A stretch of 64,000 nt of DNA, from the NCBI GenBank assembly GCA_018267275.1, contig JAFDYV010000011.1, forward strand, positions 124,001 through 188,000. The letters are read 5' to 3'. Origin of the DNA: Bacteroidota bacterium. GTDB lineage: Bacteria; Bacteroidota; Bacteroidia; Cytophagales; Cyclobacteriaceae. The translations under genes were made by a program, and so were the position numbers. Below the pieces are notes generated by a model. The model had not been told where the DNA came from. It saw only the letters and a program-made list of their open reading frames with translations, and searched no databases. The stretch's first letter is position 1. Every line of letters begins with the position of its first letter. Of this stretch, positions 1 to 9,066 are shown in pieces.

Positions 1-767
1 AGATGCCATTGTTTGTCGCTATTGATAAATTGGACAAAATCGGTGAAGAAAAAGTAAAAGAAGAACTGCGCGCTAGAGGTTTTCAAGAAGAGAGTCTCAC
101 TACACTGTTTCAAATACTTAATTTCAAAGGCAATACGCAGCAGAAAATAGATTTTTTGAGCGCCAAGTTTTCCGCTTCTGAAAATGGCCAGAAAGGGCTT
201 TCAGATTTTCAAAAGGTGTTGGAGTTGCTAAACGGTTATCAGTTCAACCCGAAACATTTGGAATTTGATATTTCATTGGCACGAGGGCTGAGTTATTACA
301 CCGGCTGTATCTTCGAAGTGAAGATCAACAACGTGGCAATAGGCAGCGTGAGCGGTGGCGGTCGTTATGATAATCTAACTGGCTCATTTGGTTTAGAGGG
401 AGTTTCTGGCATTGGAATTTCTTTTGGAGTCGATAGACTCTACGATGCCATGGAAGAATTGAAACTGTTCCCAAGCGAGGCAATGATTTCTTCTACTGTA
501 ATGATTGCCCATTTTGATAACGAAACGATGCGCTATGGATTGCAAGTGGCCGCACGACTTCGCGCAGCGGGTGTTGCCACAGAACTGTACCCCGATGTTT
601 CGAAAATCAAAAAGCAAATGGAGTATGCCAACAAGAAGTTGATCCCGTATGTGATTGTGATTGGCGCAGATGAAATGACAGACGGCCAGCTCACACTCAA
701 GCGGATGCTTACGGGTGAGCAGGAAAAAAAGAGCTTAGAAAAGATTCTGTTGGAAATAAAAAAATAG
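1..767 (+). CDS. hisS: Histidyl-tRNA synthetase, C-terminal part (cut by window start)
   Basis: Charges tRNA-His with histidine in the cytoplasm. The reading frame is already open at the first base, so the ATG at base 3 is most likely an internal Met and the N-terminal half, including class II motifs 1 and 2, lies outside the window. Visible are both histidine-binding signatures, LARGLSYYTG and SVSGGGRYDNL, then class II motif 3 (GIGISFGVDRL), then the roughly 90-residue anticodon-binding domain that ends at the stop. It is followed by a short intergenic hairpin and hutH in the same direction. Identity is firm; only the missing N-terminus limits the call. Confidence 0.95.
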   Translation, partial: MPLFVAIDKLDKIGEEKVKEELRARGFQEESLTTLFQILNFKGNTQQKIDFLSAKFSASENGQKGLSDFQKVLELLNGYQFNPKHLEFDISLARGLSYYTGCIFEVKINNVAIGSVSGGGRYDNLTGSFGLEGVSGIGISFGVDRLYDAMEELKLFPSEAMISSTVMIAHFDNETMRYGLQVAARLRAAGVATELYPDVSKIKKQMEYANKKLIPYVIVIGADEMTDGQLTLKRMLTGEQEKKSLEKILLEIKK

Positions 768-773
768 ACATGA

Positions 774-801
774 GTGGTGCAACGCTATTATGGTGCACCA
801 C
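774..801 (+). terminator. Hairpin between hisS and hutH, possible weak terminator
   Basis: GTGGTGCA at 774-781 is perfectly complementary to TGCACCAC at 794-801, with a 12-nt loop, seven bases after the hisS stop. No T-run follows, so a classical intrinsic terminator is not certain; it could be an mRNA 3' end stabiliser. Confidence 0.4.
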
Positions 802-869
802 CGTTCACACCGAGCTGTAATTTTAAATTTTTAACTATAACTTGTAACCCTTGAACTTTTAAACGCAGT

Positions 870-2366
870 TTGGAACCCACGCACTACATCAGCAGCAAAC
901 CGCTTACTCTCGATGACCTCGATCACATTCTGTACGGGCACTCGAAAGTGGCGTTGTCGCAAGAGGCGACTGATAAAATAAATCGCTGCCGCGAATATCT
1001 GGATAAGAAAATCAGCGAATCTTCTGCTCCAATCTATGGCATCAACACAGGCTTTGGTTCGTTATACGCAAAAAACATAGCCAAGAACCAACTGGAGCAA
1101 TTACAAGAGAACCTGGTTCGATCGCATGCATGTGGCACAGGAAATGAAGTACCAAGAGAGATTGTGTTGTTAATGCTGTTCTTAAAAGCCCAATCACTTT
1201 CTTATGGGTATTCGGGTGTGCAGTTGGTAACAGTGCAACGTTTGCTTGACATGTTCAACCAGCGAGTGTTGCCGCGCATTTATGAAATGGGATCGCTCGG
1301 GGCATCGGGCGACTTGGCACCTCTGGCGCACTTGTCGTTGCCGTTGATGGGGGAGGGTGAAGTGCACTATCTTGGAAAAATTTACGCGAGCAACGAGGTG
1401 TTGGGTTTGCTGAAGATGGAGCGCATCCATTTGAAAGCAAAGGAGGGTTTAGCTTTGCTGAATGGCACGCAGTTTATGAGTGCGTATGGTATTTGGTGTC
1501 TGCTACATAGCAAACGAATACTCAAACTGGCCAACCTCATAGGCGCGTTGTCGCTCGATGCCTTTGATGGAAGGATTGAGCCATTTGACCAACGAGTGCA
1601 TGCAATAAGGCCACAACAGGGCCAGGGCAGGGTAGCGGCCGAGATTAAAAAGCTATTGGCGGGTAGTGCCATTTTGGCGAACGAAAAGAAGCACGTGCAA
1701 GACCCGTATTCGTTCCGTTGCATGCCACAGGTACATGGTGCAAGTGCCGATGCTTTCAGATATGTAAGTGAAGTGTTGCTCACAGAGGTGAACAGTGTGT
1801 CGGATAACCCCAATGTGTTTCCGGAAGACGATCAAATCATTTCAGCCGGCAATTTTCATGGACAACCGCTCGCGCTGGCTTTGGATTTCTTGGCCATTGC
1901 CATGGCCGAGTTGGGAAGTATTTCGGAAAGGCGAACCTACCAATTAATTTCGGGTTCCCGCGACTTGCCTAATTACTTAGTGGCCAATCCTGGTATTAAC
2001 TCGGGCTTGATGATTCCACAGTACACGGCCGCATCGTTGGTGAGCCAGAACAAACAGTTCTGCACGCCTGCCTCGGTTGATAGCATTGTGAGCAGTAACG
2101 GGCAAGAAGATCACGTGAGCATGGGCGCCAATGCCGCCACCAAGGTGTACAAGGTGATAAACAATGTTTACAGCATTTTGGCTATTGAGTTGATGACGGC
2201 ATCTCAAGCGTTGCATTTTAGGGAACCTCTTAAAACTTCACCTTTGTTGCAAGTTTGGCTAGATAATTTCAGACAGGTTGTGCCGTTGATACAAGAAGAT
2301 CGTTTGTTACATCATGACATGGTGAACGCAGAAAAGTTTTTGAAAGAAGTAAAATTGGAAATGTGA
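870..2366 (+). CDS. hutH: Histidine ammonia-lyase
   Basis: Removes ammonia from L-histidine to give urocanate, the first step of histidine degradation. The 498-residue length is normal. The A145-S146-G147 triad inside GSLGASGDLAPLAH forms the MIO electrophile. R-S-H at 84-86 is in the substrate-selectivity loop; His there fits histidine (or tyrosine) rather than phenylalanine. The late SSNGQEDHVSMG segment carries the conserved acidic residue. The start is TTG at 870, as no in-frame ATG lies near the conserved N-terminus. The stop overlaps the next gene by 4 bp. No other hut genes are in the window. A tyrosine ammonia-lyase role, as in flexirubin-producing relatives, is possible but the core sequence reads as HutH. 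Confidence 0.9.
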   Translation: MEPTHYISSKPLTLDDLDHILYGHSKVALSQEATDKINRCREYLDKKISESSAPIYGINTGFGSLYAKNIAKNQLEQLQENLVRSHACGTGNEVPREIVLLMLFLKAQSLSYGYSGVQLVTVQRLLDMFNQRVLPRIYEMGSLGASGDLAPLAHLSLPLMGEGEVHYLGKIYASNEVLGLLKMERIHLKAKEGLALLNGTQFMSAYGIWCLLHSKRILKLANLIGALSLDAFDGRIEPFDQRVHAIRPQQGQGRVAAEIKKLLAGSAILANEKKHVQDPYSFRCMPQVHGASADAFRYVSEVLLTEVNSVSDNPNVFPEDDQIISAGNFHGQPLALALDFLAIAMAELGSISERRTYQLISGSRDLPNYLVANPGINSGLMIPQYTAASLVSQNKQFCTPASVDSIVSSNGQEDHVSMGANAATKVYKVINNVYSILAIELMTASQALHFREPLKTSPLLQVWLDNFRQVVPLIQEDRLLHHDMVNAEKFLKEVKLEM

Positions 2367-4264
2367 AACAGTGGTGGCTTTTTTTTGTGTTGATTTCAAT
2401 CAATGCCGAGTTGTTCGGTCAATTTACCAGTCGGCTCGGCCGGTTTCAGGTTGATCAAATACGAGGTTGTGCACCATTTACCATCAACATCACCAATACA
2501 AATTTGATTACCACCGGTGAATGTACCCCTGGCAAACCTTGCAATATGGATTTTCTGGGAAGCAATCCACCCAGTTTACCCACCAATCAATTTACATTCA
2601 CATACAACACCCCAGGCACTTATCGCCTGATTGTCTACTACCAGTTCATTGGCTCAGACGACATTACCGTTACGGTTGATCCAGATATTCAACCCGATTT
2701 TGATGTATACACCTGTTCTTCCAGTGGTGTATCCATCCGCATTACAGACAGAAATTACCAGCAGTACTTCGTGAATTTTGGAGACGGCAGCCCGATAGTA
2801 ACGGTGCCGGCAAGTGCCAACCAAATTGCGCAACATAGTTATGCTGGCCCCGGCAACTTCGTTATTCAAGTGCGTGGGCAAAAGACGAATGGCGCTGCAA
2901 ATTGTACCCCACGGGTGAAACCATCCCAAGCCATCAGCACGTTGCCCCCGCCATCCTTTGCTCGCTTAACAGTTGTAAACGAATCAACTGCTGAGCTCAA
3001 CTTTTCATATCAGACCAACATTTTATATCGTTTAGAGATCGCTGTCAACTCTACTAACTTTCAGCTATACCAACCCACGGTTTACGATGTGAATTCCTTT
3101 ACGGCAACCAACCTCCGTTTCAAGGATAATTTCTACTGCTTTCGCTTGGATTCCTACGATATGTGCACAGGCGGTCACACCTACTCTCCTGTAATCTGTA
3201 GCCAGAAGATTGGCTTGTCAGTTCAAAGTGGCTTGAACAAAATAGACTGGCAAACCTCAGGTATTGGCATAACCACTTTTGATATCAATAGGAACCAAGT
3301 GCCTTATAACCTAAATATGCCAAACAGCTCAAGTAGTTTCTCAGATGTTTTGATCGACTGCAAACAGAGGTATTGTTATCAAGTGGTTGCCAACTACCCC
3401 AACGGGGCCAAAAGCTTTTCCCTTGAAGAGTGCGGAACTTCATTTGTGAGGACTGTTCCCACGGCCCCCAATAACATAAGTTCGGTGGTCAGTGGTTCGC
3501 AAGTGTCGCTAACATGGAATCAAGATCCATTGTTTACTGCTACGGAGTACAACATTTTTAAATCGATCAACCAAGGCACATTTTTCTTAGAGGGCAAAGC
3601 AACTACCCCACAATTTAGCGACAACCAGTATGCTTCAAATAACGCAACGTGTTACAAAATAAATTATGTTGACAAGTGTGATAACGATAGTCCAGAAAGC
3701 CTGACCGCGTGTCCCATTGTCCTTACGTATTCCCTTTCGCCTTCAAACGAAGTTACCCTTAACTGGACCAACTATGGAGGATGGGTTGCAGGTGTGCAAA
3801 GTTATCAAATTGATAAATTCAACTTAAACGGATCAAGGCTCGCGACCTTTATCAGCACCGGCACTACGCTCGTTGATGCGCAAGTCGACAACATCAATCA
3901 AATTGTTACGTACAAAGTCACGGCCATTCCAAATCAAGTAGGCGTTACGCCATCTACTTCTAACATTGTAGAGGTATACAAAACGGTGAATCTTTTTTTT
4001 CCAACCGCCTTTACACCCGACAACAAGGGCCCTAAAGAGAACGAGACATTTTTTGTGGGCGGCCAGTTTATCTCAAAAATCGAACTGTCGGTTTTTGATA
4101 GATGGGGTTCTTTGGTTTTTTACACAGACAAAAATGAAGCGTGGGATGGCACGCAGGCAGGCCAAGCCATGCCAATAGCAACTTACGTTTGGCGAGCCAA
4201 CGTTACTGACGTATCGGGCAGAACTACTCAGCATACCGGCTCTGTGGTGCTTATTCGTAAATAA
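2363..4264 (+). CDS. Secreted PKD/FN3-like protein with type IX (gliding-type) C-terminal domain
   Basis: A 633-residue exported protein. The N-terminus (MKQWWLFFVLISINAELFGQ) is a signal peptide. Two PKD-like folds follow (roughly residues 25-105 and 108-175; the second has the FGDGSP motif), then several FN3-like beta domains to about residue 540. The last 90 residues match the gliding-motility-associated C-terminal domain, with FFPTAFTPDNKG, IELSVFDRWG and a final basic RK. This domain directs export by the type IX system and attachment to the cell surface. The start is GTG overlapping the hutH stop (GTGA), so translation is probably coupled to hutH, an odd pairing of cytoplasmic catabolism and surface protein. 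The ligand is unknown. Confidence 0.85.
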   Translation: MKQWWLFFVLISINAELFGQFTSRLGRFQVDQIRGCAPFTINITNTNLITTGECTPGKPCNMDFLGSNPPSLPTNQFTFTYNTPGTYRLIVYYQFIGSDDITVTVDPDIQPDFDVYTCSSSGVSIRITDRNYQQYFVNFGDGSPIVTVPASANQIAQHSYAGPGNFVIQVRGQKTNGAANCTPRVKPSQAISTLPPPSFARLTVVNESTAELNFSYQTNILYRLEIAVNSTNFQLYQPTVYDVNSFTATNLRFKDNFYCFRLDSYDMCTGGHTYSPVICSQKIGLSVQSGLNKIDWQTSGIGITTFDINRNQVPYNLNMPNSSSSFSDVLIDCKQRYCYQVVANYPNGAKSFSLEECGTSFVRTVPTAPNNISSVVSGSQVSLTWNQDPLFTATEYNIFKSINQGTFFLEGKATTPQFSDNQYASNNATCYKINYVDKCDNDSPESLTACPIVLTYSLSPSNEVTLNWTNYGGWVAGVQSYQIDKFNLNGSRLATFISTGTTLVDAQVDNINQIVTYKVTAIPNQVGVTPSTSNIVEVYKTVNLFFPTAFTPDNKGPKENETFFVGGQFISKIELSVFDRWGSLVFYTDKNEAWDGTQAGQAMPIATYVWRANVTDVSGRTTQHTGSVVLIRK

Positions 4265-4279
4265 CTCTGTCCTGTTCTT

Positions 4280-4310
4280 TTCGCAAGTATTTGCCGTTCT
4301 GTTACCTTTG
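4280..4310 (+). promoter_or_regulatory. Bacteroidota-type promoter for ybaB-glycosyltransferase operon
   Basis: TTCG at 4280-4283, a 19-nt spacer, then TACCTTTG at 4303-4310. The second box matches the phylum consensus TAnnTTTG exactly and the first is one base from TTTG. The YbaB ATG follows 20 bases later. Confidence 0.6.
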
Positions 4311-4330
4311 CCCATTAAACCTTTTGCCAT

Positions 4331-4666
4331 ATGTTCGATATGATGAAGATGATGGGGAAAATGAAAGAAGTACAAGCCCGTCTACAAGAAGCGCAAAACA
4401 ATTTGGCCAATATTTCTGCTGCAGGCGAGGCGGGCGGAGGCATGGTAAAAGCAACTGTTAACGGCAAAAAACAATTGGTTGCCCTTGATATTGACCCCGC
4501 GATCTTAACAGCCAATGATAAGATAATGGTACAAGACCTCGTTGTGGCAGCCGTCCGCATCGCGTCCGATAAGGCAGAAGTTTTGGCAAAAGAAGAATTA
4601 AAGAAAAGCACCGAAGGGCTGTTGCCAAATATTCCAGGCATGGACCTAACCAGCATGATGGGATGA
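4331..4666 (+). CDS. YbaB/EbfC family nucleoid-associated protein
   Basis: A 111-residue DNA-binding protein of the YbaB/EbfC family, small dimers that coat and bend the nucleoid. The start MFDMMKMMGKMKEVQARLQE is a typical Met-rich amphipathic helix. The middle section, GGGMVKATVNGKKQLVALDI followed by DP, is the family core, and the C-terminus GMDLTSMMG is also typical. In many bacteria the gene sits beside dnaX or recR; here it forms a two-gene unit with a glycosyltransferase (ATGA overlap at 4663). A near-consensus promoter lies directly upstream. Confidence 0.92.
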   Translation: MFDMMKMMGKMKEVQARLQEAQNNLANISAAGEAGGGMVKATVNGKKQLVALDIDPAILTANDKIMVQDLVVAAVRIASDKAEVLAKEELKKSTEGLLPNIPGMDLTSMMG

Positions 4667-5688
4667 CCGAAGTTGCCATCGTCATTCTAAATTACAACGG
4701 CAGAAAATTTCTCGATCAATTTCTACCTTCAGTTATCGCGCACAGCAGCGGTGCACGAGTAATCGTTGCCGACAATGGGTCGACCGATGACTCGGTGCCT
4801 TTGGTAAGGGAGAGATTTCCATTAGTGGAATTAATTTGTAGCGACAGCAATCGCGGCTTTTGTGGTGGTTATAACTTTGCGTTGCAGCAGGTGAAAGCCA
4901 AATACTATGTGTTACTTAACTCAGATGTTGAAGTGACCCAAGGTTGGCTTGAGCCGGTGATCAACTTGTTTAAAAGTAATCCCAAACTGGGTGCTGCACA
5001 ACCGAAAATTCTTTCCCATCGAAACAAATCGCAATTTGAATATGCAGGGGCAGGTGGCGGCCTGATAGACGGGTTGGGGTATCCTTTTTGTCGTGGAAGA
5101 ATCTTCAATTTTGTAGAAGAAGACCAAGGGCAATACAATGACGCCCGACCTATTTTTTGGGCCACAGGCGCGTGTCATTTTGTGCGCGCGGATTTGTACC
5201 ACCAATTAGGCGGCCTGGACGAAGATTATTTTGCCCACATGGAGGAAATCGATTTTTGTTGGCGCCTGCAGCGAGCGGGTTACGAAATATATTATCAGGG
5301 TGCCAGCACCGTGTACCACGTGGGGGGTGGCACCTTGTCATCTTTGAGTCCTAAAAAAACCTATTTCAATTTCCGTAATTGTCTTAGTATGATCACAAAG
5401 CATATGCCTCTGGCTGAATTGCTTTGGAAACTTCCCGTAAGGTTAGTTTTGGATTGGATTGCGGCTTTGAAATTCTTAGTACAGCCCTCCCCAGCCGATG
5501 CTTGGGCCGTTATTAAAGCACACCTTTACTTTTTCACCCACTTGGCTGCTGAGTATAAGAAAAGGCGGATGTTGAATAAAAAACTGGCTAGCTTTGACAC
5601 TACTACGCCACGTTATCCCCACTTTATTGTTGTAGATTACTTCCTGCTCGGCACTACCTACTACAAAGACCTCAGAAATCCCAAATAG
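4663..5688 (+). CDS. Family 2 glycosyltransferase (rhamnosyltransferase-like)
   Basis: A 341-residue inverting GT-A glycosyltransferase that likely adds a sugar to a lipid-linked or surface glycan at the cytoplasmic face. The N-terminus VAIVILNYNGRKFLDQFLPS and the NSDVEV motif near residue 86 (the metal/nucleotide-sugar DxD equivalent) define the fold. The acceptor-side ED-like segment is GGLDEDYFAHMEEIDFCWRL. The C-terminal 100 residues include a hydrophobic stretch that may lie on the membrane. Substrate cannot be read from sequence. It overlaps ybaB by 4 bp and its 3' end overlaps the convergent PspC-like gene by 17 bp. Confidence 0.88.
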   Translation: MTEVAIVILNYNGRKFLDQFLPSVIAHSSGARVIVADNGSTDDSVPLVRERFPLVELICSDSNRGFCGGYNFALQQVKAKYYVLLNSDVEVTQGWLEPVINLFKSNPKLGAAQPKILSHRNKSQFEYAGAGGGLIDGLGYPFCRGRIFNFVEEDQGQYNDARPIFWATGACHFVRADLYHQLGGLDEDYFAHMEEIDFCWRLQRAGYEIYYQGASTVYHVGGGTLSSLSPKKTYFNFRNCLSMITKHMPLAELLWKLPVRLVLDWIAALKFLVQPSPADAWAVIKAHLYFFTHLAAEYKKRRMLNKKLASFDTTTPRYPHFIVVDYFLLGTTYYKDLRNPK

Positions 5689-5896
5689 TAGTTCTCTTAC
5701 GCAGGTGAGCCCGCATGTTCAACACGAAGGCAAGGCTTAGATAAACGATAATGGGTGAACCCAATGTAAGGCAGGATGCATAAATAAAAAAAAGGCGGAT
5801 AGACGAAGTAGCAATACCTAATTTTTCGCCCAACGCAGCACAAACACCAAAAGCGTTGTTTTCAAAAAAGTACTTTATGCGATCTATTAACACCAT
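5672..5896 (-). CDS. PspC-domain small membrane protein
   Basis: A 74-residue protein with one PspC domain: FGVCAALGEKLGIATSSIRL followed by a hydrophobic membrane segment (residues about 38-60). PspC proteins are membrane-associated partners of stress responses; stand-alone short versions are common in Bacteroidota and their role is unclear. The frame also opens at 5989, but a promoter lies at 5960-5990, so a start there would be upstream of its own transcript. The ATG at 5896 (MVLIDRIKYFFE) fits the normal family N-terminus. The gene converges on the glycosyltransferase. Confidence 0.75.
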   Translation of the reverse strand: MVLIDRIKYFFENNAFGVCAALGEKLGIATSSIRLFFIYASCLTLGSPIIVYLSLAFVLNMRAHLRKRTTIWDF

Positions 5897-5959
5897 AACC
5901 CGTTTTTTGAGCAGTTTACCAAGGTAAACTAGCCTTTTACCGACATTTTTAAGAAGACG

Positions 5960-5990
5960 CAAATATAACCAGTTACTCGCGCCCGCCAAT
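5960..5990 (-). promoter_or_regulatory. Promoter of the PspC-like gene
   Basis: On the minus strand ATTG (5987-5990), a 19-nt spacer and TATATTTG (5960-5967) match the Bacteroidota promoter pattern. The position supports the downstream start at 5896. Confidence 0.6.
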
Positions 5991-6019
5991 CACCTCAATT
6001 TCGCAAATTTTTGAGTATT

Positions 6020-6051
6020 ATTGCAAAAAAATTGGCAGCCCGCTAGATTTG
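6020..6051 (+). promoter_or_regulatory. Promoter of the TPR/OmpA-like lipoprotein gene
   Basis: ATTG at 6020-6023, a 20-nt spacer and TAGATTTG at 6044-6051, an exact TAnnTTTG match, 41 bases before the ATG at 6093. Confidence 0.55.
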
Positions 6052-6092
6052 CCAACTGTTAAAACTACGCTATAAAACACAATAAACAGCAA

Positions 6093-7862
6093 ATGAGAAA
6101 ATTAGTTTACTCACTCCTGATCATCGGAACTCTGACGTTCACCGGTTGTACGCTTCCACAGATGATTAAAATGGCCAAGCAACAAAAGCTTGAGATCAAG
6201 CCAAATCCGCTTGAAGTGCACAAAGACACGGTTAACTTTGACTTGTCTGGTAATTTACCGGTAAAGATGTTGAAGAAGGGTACCTCTTACACCCTGAACA
6301 CATTTTACAAAGCTGGCGACAATGAAATTGCGTTGCCACCAGTGCCGTTAAAGGCTGAAGACTATCCAAATGCAGGCACAGAAGAGCCTAAAGTCACAAA
6401 ATCGTTCAGTTTCCCGTATAAGGATGCTCTGAAGCGAGGTACGGTTCAAATCCAAGGCGTTGCTGCAAAGGGCACCAAAACAAAGGCTACCGAGCGTTTG
6501 GATTATGCAACGGGCATTATCACTACCTCTAAGCTTGTGCAAAATTCATACTATGCCGCTTTCGCAGGTCATGGCTACAACAACCAAGAAGAATTAATGC
6601 CAATAGTGATTCCTGATTTCAACTTTGAACGCGGCAAGTCTGTATTGCGCACTTCTGAAACTAAAGCTGCAAAGGGCAAGCAACTAGATGCTTACATTGC
6701 TGCTAAAAACGTAACTCGTACAGTTACAATCACTGGTACCCACTCTCCTGAAGGTTTGGAGCGAATCAATAGCAAACTTTCTGAAGAGCGTGCCGCTGCT
6801 ATCGAGAAGTTCTACAAAGCGCAAATGAAGAAGTACGATTACCAAGGCGTTGCCGCGGAAGTAAAATTCATTTTGAAGCCGATTGTAGACGATTGGTCTG
6901 AGTTCAAAACTGCATTGGCCGCCTATAACGGCATTAGCGCAGATGAGAAAGCTGCCTTCTTGAATGTGGTAAACAATGGTGGTTCGTTTGAAGAGCAAGA
7001 GAAGCAATTGAAAAAATTGGCTGGCTACAACAAAGTGTTTAGAGATGTATACCCTGGCTTGCGTGCTGCCAAGACAGAGATTTTGACTATCAAGCCAAAG
7101 AAGACAGATTCTGAAATTTCAGTATTGGCTAAGCAAATGACCACTGGTCAGGCTGGAATGGACGCCTTGTCGTTTGAGGAGTTAATGTATGCAGCTACCT
7201 TGACGCCTTCTTTAGAAGAGAAGACCGCGATTTATGAAGCCGCGACCAAGAAAGGCACCAACTGGAATGCACACAACAATTTAGGTGCTGCCTACTTGCA
7301 AGCAGCAATCGATAACCCAGCAAAAACAGACCTTGTAGACAAAGCTGCTGCGCAGTTGGAAATCGCTGCAAAGTTGAACCCTACATCTGAAGTACATGCT
7401 AACTTGGCTACTGTTGCTTTGATGAAGGGCAACCCTTACAAGGCTTATAGCCACGCTAAAGCCGCCCTTAACGGTGCAAACAACGATGTAACTCGTGGTG
7501 TAAATGGAGTGAAGGGTGCTTGTGAAATTTATATGGCAAACTACGGTGCAGCCGTAACGTCTACCTCTTCGTCAGCAGATAACCACGTGAACTTGTTCAA
7601 CAAAGGTTTGGCGCAATTGCTAAACAAAGATTTTAGCAACGCATCATCTTCTTTTGCAGAGGCAACCCGTAAGAATTCAAATTATGCGATCGCATACTAC
7701 GGTGCAGCTGTAGCCGCAGCGCGCGCTGGAAGTGGCGATGCAGTGGTAAGCAACTTGGTGAACGCAGTGAAAATTGATGCCGGCTTGAAAGAGAAGGCAT
7801 TGACTGATCTTGAGTTTACGAAGTTCAATACTTCAGAAGCGTTCAGAAACGCGTTGAAGTAA
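6093..7862 (+). CDS. Outer-membrane/periplasmic lipoprotein with OmpA-like segment and TPR repeats
   Basis: A 589-residue lipoprotein. The signal peptide ends in lipobox TFTGC, so Cys19 would be lipidated. Residues about 30-165 form a beta-rich region. Residues about 170-250 (PDFNFERGKSVLRTSE, ITGTHSPEG, and INSKLSEERAAAI) resemble the OmpA C-terminal peptidoglycan-binding fold, including the late N/S..R pattern. The C-terminal third contains TPR-like helices (NAHNNLGAAYLQAA, EVHANLATVALMKGNPYKAY, and NYAIAYYGAAVAAA). An OmpA-like segment followed by TPRs is the reverse of the order in type IX component PorE. It stands alone between a strong promoter and a terminator, suggesting a well-expressed structural envelope protein. 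Function not assigned. Confidence 0.75.
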   Translation: MRKLVYSLLIIGTLTFTGCTLPQMIKMAKQQKLEIKPNPLEVHKDTVNFDLSGNLPVKMLKKGTSYTLNTFYKAGDNEIALPPVPLKAEDYPNAGTEEPKVTKSFSFPYKDALKRGTVQIQGVAAKGTKTKATERLDYATGIITTSKLVQNSYYAAFAGHGYNNQEELMPIVIPDFNFERGKSVLRTSETKAAKGKQLDAYIAAKNVTRTVTITGTHSPEGLERINSKLSEERAAAIEKFYKAQMKKYDYQGVAAEVKFILKPIVDDWSEFKTALAAYNGISADEKAAFLNVVNNGGSFEEQEKQLKKLAGYNKVFRDVYPGLRAAKTEILTIKPKKTDSEISVLAKQMTTGQAGMDALSFEELMYAATLTPSLEEKTAIYEAATKKGTNWNAHNNLGAAYLQAAIDNPAKTDLVDKAAAQLEIAAKLNPTSEVHANLATVALMKGNPYKAYSHAKAALNGANNDVTRGVNGVKGACEIYMANYGAAVTSTSSSADNHVNLFNKGLAQLLNKDFSNASSSFAEATRKNSNYAIAYYGAAVAAARAGSGDAVVSNLVNAVKIDAGLKEKALTDLEFTKFNTSEAFRNALK

Positions 7863-7883
7863 TCAAGTCTGAAAACTATCAAG

Positions 7884-7913
7884 AAAGACCCTGCCAAAAG
7901 CGGGGTCTTTTTT
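7884..7913 (+). terminator. Intrinsic terminator after the lipoprotein gene
   Basis: AAAGACCC (7884-7891) pairs with GGGTCTTT (7903-7910) across an 11-nt loop, followed by Ts to 7913. Confidence 0.85.
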
Positions 7914-7994
7914 GTTGGTGGCCTTCTGTAAAAACAGGCTTTTAAAACTGCCTTTTCGGGCTTATTTTTACGCCCTTAGTTCATTGTCCCAATT

Positions 7995-8975
7995 ATGAGA
8001 GAAATCCAATTCCGAGAAGCCCTTCGCGAAGCCATGAGTGAAGAAATGCGCAGAGATCCGTCCGTATTTTTAATGGGCGAAGAAGTGGCAGAGTACAATG
8101 GCGCCTACAAGGTAAGCCAAGGGATGCTAGATGAATTTGGTCCGAAGCGGGTAATTGATACGCCTATCGCGGAATTGGGTTTTGCAGGAATAGGAGTGGG
8201 CGCAGCTACCAATGGTCTGCGGCCCATCATCGAATTCATGACGTTCAACTTTTCACTGGTGGCGATCGATCAGGTGATTAACTCAGCAGCAAAAATGCTT
8301 TCCATGTCGGGTGGGCAGTTTAATGTACCCATTGTATTCCGCGGGCCTACGGGCAATGCGGGCATGCTTAGCTCGCAGCATTCGCAGAACTTCGAGAATT
8401 GGTTTGCCAACACACCTGGCCTGAAGGTAGTGGTGCCTTTCACCCCTTACGATGCAAAGGGTTTGTTAAAGACCTCTATCCGCGACAATGACCCCGTGAT
8501 TTTTATGGAGTCGGAGTTGATGTATGGTGACAAAGGGGAAGTTCCGACAGAAGAATACTTGATTCCTATTGGTGTAGCCGATGTAAAACGTGCAGGAACG
8601 GATGTGACAATTGTCTCTTTCGGGAAGATTATGAAAGTAGCTTTGGCGGCTGCCGCTGAGTTGGAGAAGGAAGGCATCTCAGCCGAGGTGATTGATTTAC
8701 GCACCGTGCGCCCTATCGATTATTCCACCGTAGTAGAGTCAGTGAAAAAGACCAATCGGTTGGTGGTAGTAGAAGAAGCGTGGCCTTTGGCTGCCATCTC
8801 TTCAGAGATTGCTTACCATGTACAAAAGCATGCATTCGACTATTTGGATGCACCTGTTCACCGCATCAACAGTTTGGATGTTCCGCTACCCTATGCGCCT
8901 ACATTGATTGATGCAATCTTACCGAACGTTGCGCGCACAGTTAAAGCCGTGAAGGCGGTGATGTATAGAGATTGA
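7995..8975 (+). CDS. pdhB: Pyruvate dehydrogenase E1 component, beta subunit
   Basis: The 326-residue beta subunit of the alpha2beta2 E1 decarboxylase, which uses thiamine diphosphate to oxidise pyruvate in the pyruvate dehydrogenase complex. It begins MREIQFREALREAMSEEM, typical of the family. The conserved GEEVAEYNGAYKVSQGM, DTPIAELGFAGIGVGAA and RGPTGNAGMLSSQHSQ segments form the cofactor and subunit interfaces; the C-terminal transketolase domain ends in VMYRD. The alpha and E2/E3 genes are not adjacent. A branched-chain 2-oxoacid E1 beta is the main alternative but the sequence reads as the pyruvate type. Confidence 0.92.
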   Translation: MREIQFREALREAMSEEMRRDPSVFLMGEEVAEYNGAYKVSQGMLDEFGPKRVIDTPIAELGFAGIGVGAATNGLRPIIEFMTFNFSLVAIDQVINSAAKMLSMSGGQFNVPIVFRGPTGNAGMLSSQHSQNFENWFANTPGLKVVVPFTPYDAKGLLKTSIRDNDPVIFMESELMYGDKGEVPTEEYLIPIGVADVKRAGTDVTIVSFGKIMKVALAAAAELEKEGISAEVIDLRTVRPIDYSTVVESVKKTNRLVVVEEAWPLAAISSEIAYHVQKHAFDYLDAPVHRINSLDVPLPYAPTLIDAILPNVARTVKAVKAVMYRD

Positions 8976-9066
8976 TCATTCGCAACCATGAAATTGAAAA
9001 GGGGCGGCAGTTACTTTTCGCTCTCGTATTTCGAAAAATTGAGCTGAGGCAATTTGTCCTATTAAA

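Noticed and set aside
768..869. Riboswitch or T-box before hutH
   Set aside because: Only a simple hairpin is present and there is no conserved aptamer-like structure.
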